DNA from: Dehalococcoidia bacterium UBA1328
GTDB taxonomy: Bacteria; Chloroflexota; Dehalococcoidia; Lucifugimonadales; Lucifugimonadaceae
Assembly (NCBI GenBank): GCA_002306815.1
Contig: DBTA01000038.1
Coordinates: 1-15,144 of the forward strand
Length of the DNA: 15,144 nucleotides
Direction of reading: 5' to 3'
In this document: positions 7,948 to 15,144 of the stretch, in pieces
Numbering within the stretch: the first letter of the stretch is position 1
Layout of the letters: each line of letters opens with the position of its first letter
Notes under the pieces: model-generated
Databases searched by the model: none
Seen by the model: only the letters and a program-made list of their open reading frames with translations
What the model was told of the DNA's origin: nothing
Translations under genes and position numbers: made by a program

Positions 7948-8694
7948 CTATAGCCCTCGCTGTTTCTTAACCTCGCGCCATTCTTCGAACGATTTTGGCT
8001 GCGGCGGGTAATACTTACCCGGTGCGACATTTTCGTCTCGTATCTTTTCCTTAATGTAGTTCTCTACCTCTTCATGCTCAGTCGCGTGTTCGAGAACTGC
8101 GGCTGCCATCCAAGAAGGAACTACCAGAACGCCGTCATCATCGCCGACCATAACGTCGCCTGGTCGAACAAGTGCACCGCCACAATTGATCACAACATCT
8201 TCTTCTGCCGGACTCTGGGTTGGACTACCATGGAAGCTTCTGGCGGTGGCGTAAACAGAAAGACCGTAATCTTCATCTCGGAGCACATCCAGGTCACGGA
8301 TAGCGCCATTTACGACCACACCATCGGCGTTATTCATCTTCAGTTGAAGTAGTTTCACGTCGCCCGCGACAACGGTTTTGTTATCGCCCGCGATATCAGC
8401 CACCAGCACGTCACCAGGGCCACATTTGCCCATAGCAACGTACTCAGGTGAATCGACTCCGGATGGCGTCATCGCCTTGAGGTCATCTCGGTTCGGTAAA
8501 AAGCGCAGCGTTCTAGCGCGGGCTGCAAGTTTCTTGCCCTCCGTAAAGTTCTGCAGCCCTTCGCATACAGAAAGAGTTGATCCGAAAAACCGAACCGCGT
8601 TGTAAACGGTAGCTGTCGGGATTTTCTTGAGACCTTGAAGTACCTCATCGGGTACGTGAACGGGTTTTATGTCGAATGATTGGTTCTCAGACAT
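7948..8694 (-). CDS. RraA / HMG-aldolase-like family protein
   Basis: A 248-aa protein of the RraA-like fold (annotated variously as dimethylmenaquinone methyltransferase-like, RraA, or 4-hydroxy-4-methyl-2-oxoglutarate aldolase). A GPGDVLVADIAGD loop lies at about 92-104. The glycine-rich strand VVVNGAIRDLD contains R133-D134, the substrate- and metal-binding pair of HMG/CHA aldolases. GGALVRPGDVMVGDDDGVLVVP follows, in shorter overlapping motifs typical of the family. A charged C-terminal extension (from about 205, ending in KKQRGL) goes beyond the core. Aldolase or decarboxylase activity on an oxo-acid is plausible because the R-D pair is kept, whereas RraA proper is an RNase E inhibitor. 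It is the first gene of the minus-strand cluster. Its ATG has only a weak GAGA upstream, and the metallo-hydrolase gene follows 5 nt after its stop. Confidence 0.88.
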   Translation of the reverse strand: MSENQSFDIKPVHVPDEVLQGLKKIPTATVYNAVRFFGSTLSVCEGLQNFTEGKKLAARARTLRFLPNRDDLKAMTPSGVDSPEYVAMGKCGPGDVLVADIAGDNKTVVAGDVKLLQLKMNNADGVVVNGAIRDLDVLRDEDYGLSVYATARSFHGSPTQSPAEEDVVINCGGALVRPGDVMVGDDDGVLVVPSWMAAAVLEHATEHEEVENYIKEKIRDENVAPGKYYPPQPKSFEEWREVKKQRGL

Positions 8695-8902
8695 TTTAGG
8701 GAGTTCTCGTTTCAGGCCTGTGAATGTTTATTGTTGGCGACAGATTGTTAGTAGCTTCACTAGTCTTTCTGGCGGGATATTACTCGTAAAACGTTCGATG
8801 CGCAGCCAAAATATCTCGATATATGGCAGCGAAATTCGTCGTGTCATAGTAGGGTTTGCGCAGTTTGTTTTCGCCTTTCAGGCCAAGTGATTAGGAACGC
8901 TG
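8695..8902. promoter_or_regulatory. Divergent intergenic region between the two catabolic arms
   Basis: These 208 nt separate two divergently read transcription units and must hold promoters for both unless transcripts run through. AT-rich blocks around 8778-8786 (TAATAT on the minus strand) and 8811-8825 could be -10 regions, but I see no convincing paired -35 box on either strand. The 9-mer TTTCAGGCC occurs at 8710-8718 and again at 8876-8884, close to the two start codons. No credible ORF is present. Confidence 0.4.
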
Positions 8903-10084
8903 ATGCTGCTACCTGGTAAGCCTTTATCGAGATTCAAAATTCTTGACCTAAGTCGGGTTCGAGCTGGCCCTACATGCGTTCGTCAACTCGCCGATTGGGG
9001 AGCCGATGTGATCAAGATCGAGGCACCACCTGATGGCCGGGAAGCTCTTGGTGGCGACCGTGACAACTCCGACTTCCAGAATTTACATCGAAACAAACGC
9101 TCGCTAACCATCAATCTGAAAGCCGAAGAAGGGCGCGAAATATTCCATAAGTTGGTTGCCGAAGCCGACGTGGTGGTCGAGAACTACCGGCCGGATGTGA
9201 AATATCGATTAGGTGCTGACTACGAAACACTCGCAGCGATCAATGAACGCATCATTCTCGTGAGCATTTCCGGGTTTGGTCAGGATGGTCCTTACGGTAA
9301 ACGAGCGGGATTCGATCAAATCGCTCAGGGTATGGGCGGGTTAATGTCGATAACCGGCGCGCCCGGAGAGGGTCCAATGCGCGCTGGTATTCCGGTTGCT
9401 GATCTTTGCGCAGGCATGTTCGCCGCTCAAGGCACGATGCTTGCGCTTCTGGAACGTGAAGTATCGGGCAAAGGGCAGTGGGTTCGTACTTCTTTACTCG
9501 AAGCAATGATCCAAATGTTGGACTTCCAGGCCGCTAGATACTTAAAAGAAGGGATAGTTCCAGGTCAGGCAGGAAACGACCACCCAACGAACATTCCTAC
9601 CGGCGTGTTTCCGACTTCAGATGGTCACATAAACATTGCGGTAGCGGGAGGATTGATGTTCGAGCGGTGCTGCGATGCGTTGGGGCATCCCGAGTGGGTT
9701 GAAGATGAACTTTTTTCCACTGCGTCAGCACGCTCGAAAAATCGTTTTGAAATGAACCGGGTGATTTCTGCAGTTACGAAAACGAACACCAGCCAGCATT
9801 GGATCGACCTCCTTAATAAGGTCGGATGCCCTGCTGGACCTATCAACTCGATGGATCAGGTCTTTGCCGATCCGCAGGTGAAGCACCTGGAAATGGCTGT
9901 TGATGTCGATCATCCGAGACTTGGTACGTTCGGCGTCGTGAACCAGGCGATCAAGATGAGTCGTACACCCTCAGAGGTTCGCACGGCTACTCCAGATCAG
10001 GGAGAGCACACGGACGCTGTGTTGTCAGAGCTGGGCTACGATTCCGAAACCATCGAGTCATTACACAAGAATGGCGTGGTGTAA
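8903..10084 (+). CDS. CaiB/BaiF family CoA-transferase (class III)
   Basis: A 393-aa family III CoA-transferase, the usual length. The N-terminus ILDLSRVRAGPTCVRQLADWG with GADVIKIEAP (about 33-42) is the standard CoA-binding start. The HRNKRSLTINLK motif (62-73) and ENYRPDV follow. D167 in IPVADLCAG sits where formyl-CoA transferase has its catalytic aspartate (Asp169), which forms the acyl-anhydride intermediate. The enzyme moves CoA from a donor thioester to a carboxylic acid; the substrate cannot be told from sequence. The ATG has AGGAA 5 nt upstream. It heads a plus-strand unit with the crotonase gene 75 nt downstream, which fits activation of an acid followed by processing of its CoA ester. 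Confidence 0.95.
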   Translation: MLLPGKPLSRFKILDLSRVRAGPTCVRQLADWGADVIKIEAPPDGREALGGDRDNSDFQNLHRNKRSLTINLKAEEGREIFHKLVAEADVVVENYRPDVKYRLGADYETLAAINERIILVSISGFGQDGPYGKRAGFDQIAQGMGGLMSITGAPGEGPMRAGIPVADLCAGMFAAQGTMLALLEREVSGKGQWVRTSLLEAMIQMLDFQAARYLKEGIVPGQAGNDHPTNIPTGVFPTSDGHINIAVAGGLMFERCCDALGHPEWVEDELFSTASARSKNRFEMNRVISAVTKTNTSQHWIDLLNKVGCPAGPINSMDQVFADPQVKHLEMAVDVDHPRLGTFGVVNQAIKMSRTPSEVRTATPDQGEHTDAVLSELGYDSETIESLHKNGVV

Positions 10085-10159
10085 AAAATTTGTAATCTCT
10101 TTTAGTTTGTTAACCCGACTCGCATTGATTGTGAGACAGAACAGATAAGGATCCTCAGT

Positions 10160-10963
10160 ATGAGGCAGCTTCAGATGCAGACCGACAAAATGCAGGCGTA
10201 TGTAGAGAACGGTGTCGGGTGGATTACGTTCAACCAACCTGAAAAAAGAAACGCTGTGTCTTTCGCAATGTGGAAGGCGATACCGGAAATCATTGCGGAT
10301 TTTTCAAGCAGTGATGACGTGCGTGTGGTCGTTCTCAAAGGAGCAGGTGATAAGGCGTTCGTTTCTGGTGCCGATATTTCCGAGTTCGAAAAAGTTCGTA
10401 ACACTCCTGAACAAATCAAGATTTACGAACAGGCAACAGGCGACGCAAACGTAGCGTTGAAAAGCTTGGAGAAACCTCTAATCGCCATGGTTCGTGGGTT
10501 CTGTATTGGCGGAGGCATGGCGATTGCGTTGACCGCCGATTTGCGAGTTACTGCTGATGACGGCCAGTTTGGCGTCCCAGCGGCGAAACTCGGACTTGGT
10601 TACGGATATTCGGGTATCAAGGAACTCATGAATATCGTAGGACCCTCGTTTGCCAAGGAGATTTTCTTCACTGGCGGACGTTTTAGTGCGTCAAATGCGG
10701 AGACGATGGGGCTGGTGAACCGAGTCGTTCCGGTTACCGAGCTTGAATCGACTGTTACAACCCTTGCCGAAACGATAGCGGCCAATGCACCCCTGACGGT
10801 CAAGGCAGCAAAAGCTGCGATCAACGAAGGAACTAAAAATCCCGATGAACGAGATCTGGATAGGGTAGCTGCAATGGTTGAAGCTTGCTTCAACAGCGAG
10901 GATTATAAGGAAGGCAGACGCGCGTTCATGGAGAAGCGAAAACCTGAGTTCCAAGGATGGTAG
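10160..10963 (+). CDS. Crotonase-fold protein (enoyl-CoA hydratase/isomerase family) lacking hydratase glutamates
   Basis: A 267-aa single-domain crotonase. It has the EKRNAV segment, the first oxyanion-hole strand AFVSGADISEF (66-76) and the second, GFCIGGGMAIALTADLRV (113-130), so the acyl-CoA site is present. Aligned by these motifs to rat mitochondrial enoyl-CoA hydratase, Glu144 falls on A121 and Glu164 on A141 (VPAAKLGLG). Both catalytic acids are missing, so ordinary water addition is unlikely. The divergent IPAAKLGLGYG-type branch of the family shares this pattern. Isomerase, hydrolase or C-C lyase roles remain possible. The ATG at 10160 has AAGGA 8 nt upstream. It follows the CoA-transferase gene in the same direction and probably acts on the thioester that enzyme makes. 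Confidence 0.92.
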   Translation: MRQLQMQTDKMQAYVENGVGWITFNQPEKRNAVSFAMWKAIPEIIADFSSSDDVRVVVLKGAGDKAFVSGADISEFEKVRNTPEQIKIYEQATGDANVALKSLEKPLIAMVRGFCIGGGMAIALTADLRVTADDGQFGVPAAKLGLGYGYSGIKELMNIVGPSFAKEIFFTGGRFSASNAETMGLVNRVVPVTELESTVTTLAETIAANAPLTVKAAKAAINEGTKNPDERDLDRVAAMVEACFNSEDYKEGRRAFMEKRKPEFQGW

Positions 10964-11219
10964 TGATTACGGGTGTACACCGAGATCTCTAGCGCAATTC
11001 AACATCGGTTCATTACCGAGATAGGAACCGAATCGCTATGAACTACAACAGCGTTCGGCAACTTTTTGGTTTGTTTGGAATATGAAGGACCGTTCTGAGA
11101 ACTCTACACTGCAATGTTTTCGATTGTGCTCTCTTATAGTCTTTTCGAGATCGAAAAAGCTTCTAAACATAGCTAGAGTTGCCCATCTGCCGGTGGAGAA
11201 ACTTTAATCTGAAGGTAAA
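10964..11219. other. Intergenic region with short palindromes, no gene
   Basis: Right after the crotonase stop are two perfect palindromes back to back: GGTGTACACC (10972-10981) and GAGATCTC (10982-10989). TCGGTTC (11005-11011) pairs with GAACCGA (11025-11031) over 13 nt. CTTTTCGA/TCGAAAAAG lies near 11141-11159. TTATAGT near 11134 could be a -10 for the downstream gene, but no good -35 accompanies it. None of the hairpins has a proper U tract, so I do not call a terminator. Confidence 0.35.
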
Positions 11220-13508
11220 TTGTCAGGCGTTGACAATAATCACATCCGATCAGGAGCTGGCGTAATTACACAGCAGGCTGCATTTGCAGCTAGAGTCACC
11301 ATCTATTCCGCGATCGTTCTTGTCGCCGTCGCGATGCCCGTTGTTAAACCTGAACTTGACTATGCATACGGTGAACTTAAGGTTCTGGTCCTCCACTCGT
11401 CATCGCTGTTGTTGGTCGGCGCTTTGGTATATAGCTCGTACAAATGGTGGCGGGCTCGATCCAGTGATTTTATAGATGTGATCATCACACCTAGAGCATT
11501 CGCACACAGCCCCGTTTTGATCATCATTTCCGGTCTACTGCTAATGCTTTTGGCCGCGTCTATTTCGACTCTTCTGTCGCCGTTACCAAAAGTCAGTTTT
11601 TTCGGTGTGTATGAAGAGTATTCCGGGTTCAACCTGTATGACGGGATTGCGTTTAGTGTTTTACTTGTTGGAGCCGCCATCAGCTTGAGGAGCTACAACA
11701 ATCTTGTTCAACTGCTTATCGTTATAGCAGGAGTCGGAGTGGCAGTGTCGATCTACGGCATCGCTCAGCATTTCGGCTGGGACGCGCTTGGACATCGTGA
11801 AGACAGCGGTAGGATTCCATCCTCGTTTGGAAACACTTTGAATTTCGGGGCGTTTCTAGTTCTTGCTCTACCAGCGACAGCTTCACTGGTTATCCATAAA
11901 AGGATCACTAAGCACTGGCATCTGCTGGTGCTTGGATTTGCAATCGGTGTACAAATTGCGGCTCTTTGGTTCACCGGAGGTAGAGGACCTTTAATCGGCT
12001 CATTGTTCGGCCTATTCGCAGTTATCGGTGTTTTGCGAACCATGAGCTCGAATGGATTAGGCAGAGCCGCCGTTTTAACAATCGTAGTCGGTATTGCCGT
12101 CGCGGTCGTGTTGATTGTCATTCCCAGTGATAAAGGAGTCGATACTCTGGGGAGAGTGAGTGCAATCGATAGAGAACTGTCTGCGCTTGATGGCGAACAG
12201 GTTTCGATAGGGGCGGGCGGATTGGCGGCTCGCCAGGAAATATGGAGAAATTCCGTATCACTGTTCTTGAACCCGGAAACCCCTAAAGATGAAAACCCGG
12301 TTTTGACTAATGCTCGTCGCATCATCGGGTTGGGACCGGATATGTTCGTGCATTCTTATTCCCTCGTCGCAAAACCGATCCCAGGAATTATGCTGCAGGC
12401 CAATGCACATAATTTGGCGTTACATATTCTGATGACAATCGGAGTTCTTGGATTGACCGGACTTGCAATTATGTGTGCCGGAACCTTGCTGCTGTTTAAG
12501 AAAGCATTTTTTATGGCGCGAGGAGTGAAAGATCGGAAAGATCAAACCAGCGTTCTGGTCGCGATATTAATTGTTATCGCTATAGGCAAATCGATCGAGA
12601 TGACTGTGGGGATTCCTCGAGTTTCAGATTTACTGCCGACGTTTGCCGTCATTGGTGGAATTGTTGCTGGTGGAACCTTGTTAAGTCGACGTGCTTCAGA
12701 TTTGGTGGTCAACAGTGGCCAATCTCAATTTCGGGCATCCGATACTAAATTAGTTTTCAGGCCCTCATATCTCTTTGGTGTCACCACCGCGTTTTTGATT
12801 GTCAGTTCCGTCGTGTTTGTTTCTTGGGATATGAGGAGATTTGATGGCACACTAAACGTTGTTGCAGCCGGCTCCGATCCTAAGTCGCTCGGGGATGCTT
12901 TCCTGCGAGCTCGGGAAGATGCGCCAGATCGACTGTTCTTTACTACAGAACTAGTAAACGTTTTTGTCGATACCGCTGTCGAAAAAATATCTCAAGGAAA
13001 TATTGAAGATGGGCTTAACCTGCTGGAACGGGGTCGAGAATTTCTACTGGAATATGAGGCATACAATCCCAACGAGTTCACATCCCAACTCTCACTGGCA
13101 AAGCTGAATTTTCTTTTGGTACAGCACGGCGCGACCGAGTACAAAGACGAGATGATTGCGGGTTATCGACGACTAGCGGAAACAAATCCTGCTTATCCGA
13201 CTGTAATCGGGACCGCCGCGACCGCCGCAGCCTCAGTCGAGGAGTACAAGCTAGCTGTCGATTTGGCCAATAGAGCAATTGCGACAGAAGAGGAGACTAA
13301 GAACTGGTCAAAGGCCTGGTTAGCTCGCGGTGTTTCTCGTTACTACTTGGGTGATACTGATGGCGGGATCAACGATTTGTTGACCGCGGTTGAAAAGGAA
13401 CCGGCTTCCCAATCGGCGTATCAAGCCCATCAGGCCTTAATACAGTTCTACGCAGAGTTGGGTCACGTAGACAGTGCTGAATATCACCGTGCAGAGATCG
13501 GGCAGTAA
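11220..13508 (+). CDS. O-antigen ligase-like (Wzy_C family) membrane protein with TPR-like tail
   Basis: A 762-aa protein with about eleven or twelve hydrophobic segments in residues 20-535, followed by a soluble domain of roughly 225 residues. Family signs are FGNTLNFGAFL (from F203), the basic GGRGP loop (R255), and GLGPDMFVHS followed by NAHNLALHILMTIGVLG with H397, the conserved AHN of Wzy/WaaL-type proteins. These proteins join or polymerise undecaprenyl-linked glycans on the outer side of the membrane. The tail holds TPR-like helices, clearest in KAWLARGVSRYYLGDTDGG with the following helix pair. The start is TTG with GAAGG 4 nt upstream; no ATG lies near. It is far from glycosyltransferase genes within this window and has no evident link to the catabolic genes. 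The acceptor and the exact role (ligase or polymerase) are unknown. Confidence 0.85.
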   Translation: MSGVDNNHIRSGAGVITQQAAFAARVTIYSAIVLVAVAMPVVKPELDYAYGELKVLVLHSSSLLLVGALVYSSYKWWRARSSDFIDVIITPRAFAHSPVLIIISGLLLMLLAASISTLLSPLPKVSFFGVYEEYSGFNLYDGIAFSVLLVGAAISLRSYNNLVQLLIVIAGVGVAVSIYGIAQHFGWDALGHREDSGRIPSSFGNTLNFGAFLVLALPATASLVIHKRITKHWHLLVLGFAIGVQIAALWFTGGRGPLIGSLFGLFAVIGVLRTMSSNGLGRAAVLTIVVGIAVAVVLIVIPSDKGVDTLGRVSAIDRELSALDGEQVSIGAGGLAARQEIWRNSVSLFLNPETPKDENPVLTNARRIIGLGPDMFVHSYSLVAKPIPGIMLQANAHNLALHILMTIGVLGLTGLAIMCAGTLLLFKKAFFMARGVKDRKDQTSVLVAILIVIAIGKSIEMTVGIPRVSDLLPTFAVIGGIVAGGTLLSRRASDLVVNSGQSQFRASDTKLVFRPSYLFGVTTAFLIVSSVVFVSWDMRRFDGTLNVVAAGSDPKSLGDAFLRAREDAPDRLFFTTELVNVFVDTAVEKISQGNIEDGLNLLERGREFLLEYEAYNPNEFTSQLSLAKLNFLLVQHGATEYKDEMIAGYRRLAETNPAYPTVIGTAATAAASVEEYKLAVDLANRAIATEEETKNWSKAWLARGVSRYYLGDTDGGINDLLTAVEKEPASQSAYQAHQALIQFYAELGHVDSAEYHRAEIGQ

Positions 13509-13523
13509 ACGCGCATTAGTCGT

Positions 13524-13548
13524 ATTCGTGTTGAAATAGACGAATTTT
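13524..13548 (+). terminator. Weak candidate terminator after the Wzy_C-family gene
   Basis: ATTCGT (13524-13529) and ACGAAT (13540-13545) form a 6-bp, AT-rich stem with a 10-nt loop, starting 16 nt after the stop codon and running into TTTT. The stem is weak, so this is only tentative. Confidence 0.25.
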
Positions 13549-13569
13549 GGTTTAGTGAACTTAAGAAAA

Positions 13570-13645
13570 TGGTGCCGAGGGCCAGACTTGAACTGGCGAC
13601 ACATGGATTTTCAGTCCATTGCTCTACCAACTGAGCTACCTCGGC
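13570..13645 (-). tRNA. trnF: tRNA-Phe (anticodon GAA)
   Basis: The minus strand gives a complete cloverleaf. The acceptor is GCCGAGG/CCTCGGC, the D stem GCTC/GAGC, and the anticodon stem ATGGA/TCCAT with loop CTGAAAA (anticodon GAA). The T stem is GCCAG/CTGGC with loop TTCAAGT, the discriminator is A at 13573, and CCA is encoded at 13570-13572. It lies alone between two plus-strand protein genes. Confidence 0.97.
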
Positions 13646-13782
13646 GTTGGAAACTACTGGTGCGTGTGCATCCTCTTGAGTCGGGGCGCAGCGAAGCACG
13701 GGAATCAATCGTAGCCGCGCAGTGGCAGTGAGGCAATAGAACTCGGCACCAGCCTTTAGCAGTTCACTGTGATCTGTATCTA

Positions 13783-13830
13783 GATCGATGCTTGAGGCAT
13801 CGGTTGTAAGTTATAGCGCTGCTATAATTT
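13783..13830 (+). promoter_or_regulatory. Two tandem inverted repeats overlapping a TATAAT box
   Basis: CGATGC-TTGAG-GCATCG (13786-13802) is a 6-bp hairpin, 9 bp with wobbles. Eight bases on, TTATAGC-GCT-GCTATAA (13811-13827) is a 7-bp inverted repeat, extendable to 10 bp with one G-T pair. Its right arm contains a perfect TATAAT (13823-13828) about 100 nt before the DRTGG-gene start. No good -35 box is visible at 16-18 bp spacing. A promoter whose -10 is covered by a repressor site is the simplest reading. A structured 5' leader is less likely because the repeats lie at or above the expected start of transcription. Confidence 0.35.
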
Positions 13831-13926
13831 CGCTGGTTATCGCAAGCTTGAAATTTCTCCGGATTGCGTAGCGCAGATCATTTCAACTTTGTTAGCTTCA
13901 ATCCGGCGGTTCGTTAGAGGACATTA

Positions 13927-14868
13927 ATGCCAACGCTTATCATCGGTTCAATATCGGATCGTTCAGGAAAAACTGCCCTTTCCGCCTCTCTGGCGGCGAA
14001 ACTCGGCACCAACGATTCCCCGGTAGCGATAGGCAAACTTTCCGCTGGCGATTCCAATGGTGAGTCGGATGCTTCGCTGTTTGCCAGCCTGTTGCCCGAA
14101 AGCCCGAATGTAAGTGGATCGTCATCCGAAATCGCATCGAGAGCGGCCGGACTTAAAGTCGTTGAAGGTTCATCAGACGCTTCCACTAATCTGGATCTGG
14201 CGAATGAGACTGACGGGATCGTTCTCCTTGTTGCTCGATACGGCGAGGACATTGTTGCAGCAGCAGGCCACTACGGCTCGCGCTTGGCTGGTGTCGTTAT
14301 CAACGGTCTACCTAAATTTCGTGGTGAAGATGTTTCAAACACGCTGAACTCTGAGCTCGAAACGGCAGGAATCACGCTACTCGGCAGGATCCCTGATGAC
14401 CGACGTATGCTCGCTCCAAAGCTGGGTCAGGTCGCCGAATATCTGGATGGCCAGTTCCTAAGTGGTGAAGAGAAGTCGGATCGACTTCTGGACAACTTCC
14501 TTATTGGCGGACTCGTCCTCGACTGGGGACCGTTCTACTTTGCCAGCCGGAATAACACAGGCGTTATCGTCAGGGGTGATCGCCCAGACGTTCAGCTGGC
14601 GGCTATCCAAACAGAAACTACCCGAGCCCTGATTCTGACCAAAGGCGTCCGACCTGTCGAATATGTGATTTACGAGGCGGCACAGCGGGAGATTCCAATC
14701 GTCGTGGTTCCAGGGAATACGCATGACGTTGCGGAGCAGCTCGAAAACCTTCAACCTGAAGTCGATTTCGACCACTCTGACAAGCTCGCAAGAATGATTG
14801 AGTTGGTCACAGAACACGTCGATACGGAGGCGCTAGAGGAACAGCTGGCCCTGCCGGCAACTCGATAA
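13927..14868 (+). CDS. BioD-like P-loop plus DRTGG domain protein (phosphotransacetylase N-terminal type)
   Basis: A 313-aa soluble protein. The N-terminal half is a dethiobiotin-synthetase-like P-loop domain: GSISDRSGKT (7-16) is the phosphate loop, followed later by DGIVLLVARYGED and LAGVVINGLP strands. The second half, from about residue 185 to 280, reads as a DRTGG domain, with RGDRPDVQLAAIQ and IPIVVVPGNTHDVAEQL. In long phosphotransacetylases such as E. coli Pta the same two domains precede the catalytic PTA domain and regulate it. Here the catalytic part is absent and the gene ends cleanly in TAA, so a stand-alone sensor or regulator is likely; the ligand is unknown. The ATG has AGAGG 6 nt upstream. 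An inverted-repeat/TATAAT region lies about 100 nt before it. Confidence 0.85.
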   Translation: MPTLIIGSISDRSGKTALSASLAAKLGTNDSPVAIGKLSAGDSNGESDASLFASLLPESPNVSGSSSEIASRAAGLKVVEGSSDASTNLDLANETDGIVLLVARYGEDIVAAAGHYGSRLAGVVINGLPKFRGEDVSNTLNSELETAGITLLGRIPDDRRMLAPKLGQVAEYLDGQFLSGEEKSDRLLDNFLIGGLVLDWGPFYFASRNNTGVIVRGDRPDVQLAAIQTETTRALILTKGVRPVEYVIYEAAQREIPIVVVPGNTHDVAEQLENLQPEVDFDHSDKLARMIELVTEHVDTEALEEQLALPATR

Positions 14869-14994
14869 GAAACTGTCGCCAACGCGCCGGTTCAAGTTGG
14901 CCGATCTGCGAGATAGTTAAGTGATAGAAGGTTTTCGTTTCTACACTCGACGCCGATTCGCCGCCACAACTTAGCCTGCCACATCATCGATTAA

Positions 14995-15144
14995 TTGAGT
15001 CTTCTAGACACTATCGCCCCAAAAAGGGGACCAAAACACAACCGCTACAACAAGGTCTTTTTCGCGAAGTCGATCTTTTACGTGTCGGTAGCGTTTTACG
15101 GCGTGTTTGTTTTGATCGCGAACATTTTTTGGGACGAGCCAACG
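14995..15144 (+). CDS. Probable N-terminus of an unrecognised membrane protein, cut by the window edge
   Basis: An open frame of 50 codons runs from a TTG at 14995, directly after an in-frame TAA, to the end of the window. It begins MSLLDTIAPKRGPKH, a short polar and basic stretch. It continues with a long hydrophobic segment, about residues 22-46 (FFAKSIFYVSVAFYGVFVLI and onward), ending in an acidic FWDEPT. The positive-inside pattern fits a signal anchor or first membrane helix. No Shine-Dalgarno sequence precedes the TTG and no ATG is in frame; the only other choice is GTG at 15082, inside the helix. I do not recognise the family. The 126 nt before it (14869-14994) show no gene. Confidence 0.5.
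   Translation, partial: MSLLDTIAPKRGPKHNRYNKVFFAKSIFYVSVAFYGVFVLIANIFWDEPT

Noticed and set aside
7505..8011. Plus-strand 168-codon ORF antisense to the metallo-hydrolase
   Set aside because: It is a shadow of the opposite strand: the minus-strand frame carries all the conserved motifs and this one carries none.
8710..8884. Repeated 9-mer TTTCAGGCC at 8710 and 8876
   Set aside because: One short direct repeat in about 200 nt can occur by chance; there is no further copy or symmetry to make it an operator pair.
8669..8890. Plus-strand 73-codon ORF in the divergent intergenic region
   Set aside because: It overlaps the RraA-like start, has no RBS or recognisable composition, and occupies the region that should hold promoters.
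11765..12325. Minus-strand 186-codon ORF within the Wzy_C-like gene
   Set aside because: It is antisense to a gene with clear membrane segments and family motifs, is rich in Pro/Ser/Thr, and has no homology signal.
13484..13708. Minus-strand 74-codon ORF with AEVAQLVEQWTENPCVASSSLALGT
   Set aside because: This is the well-known spurious translation of a tRNA gene; it runs straight through tRNA-Phe.
15017..15029. CCCC-AAAAA-GGGG hairpin
   Set aside because: The stem is only 4 bp, has no T run after it and lies inside the probable partial coding region, so it is not a terminator.

Overview
The window looks like part of a free-living bacterial chromosome of moderate GC content. It carries a dense catabolic gene cluster, two tRNA genes that both encode their 3' CCA, several TTG/GTG starts, and no phage, IS or CRISPR signal. 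The mix of HyuA/HyuB, RraA-like, metallo-hydrolase, CaiB/BaiF and crotonase genes resembles marine Chloroflexota of the SAR202/Dehalococcoidia type. That assignment is inferred from gene content only and is not proven.

Layout. tRNA-Gly(GCC) lies at the left edge on the minus strand. A minus-strand run with operon-like spacing then reads from about 8694 down to 318. In transcription order it is an RraA/HMG-aldolase-like protein, a metallo-beta-lactamase-fold hydrolase broken by one in-frame TAA, two tandem HyuB paralogues, one HyuA, and an MDR-family NADP-dependent oxidoreductase. HyuB-2, HyuB-1 and HyuA overlap end to start (11 nt, then a TTGA overlap), so they are probably translationally coupled and form one complex. 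A divergent intergenic region (8695-8902) separates this from a plus-strand pair: a CaiB/BaiF CoA-transferase and a crotonase-fold protein that lacks both hydratase glutamates. Together these two arms look like a degradation pathway for a small organic acid, amide or lactam-like substrate that passes through a CoA thioester. The substrate cannot be read from the sequence, and no transporter or regulator is present.

To the right the content changes. There is a polytopic O-antigen-ligase-like (Wzy_C family) protein with a TPR-like tail, then tRNA-Phe(GAA) on the minus strand. Next comes a stand-alone BioD-like P-loop plus DRTGG protein (the regulatory half of long phosphotransacetylases without the catalytic domain). 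At the right edge is the probable start of an unrecognised membrane protein that runs off the window.

Main points to check: the nonsense codon in the metallo-hydrolase, the tandem HyuB pair with a single HyuA, the crotonase with alanine at both catalytic positions, and inverted repeats around 133-254 and 13783-13830.
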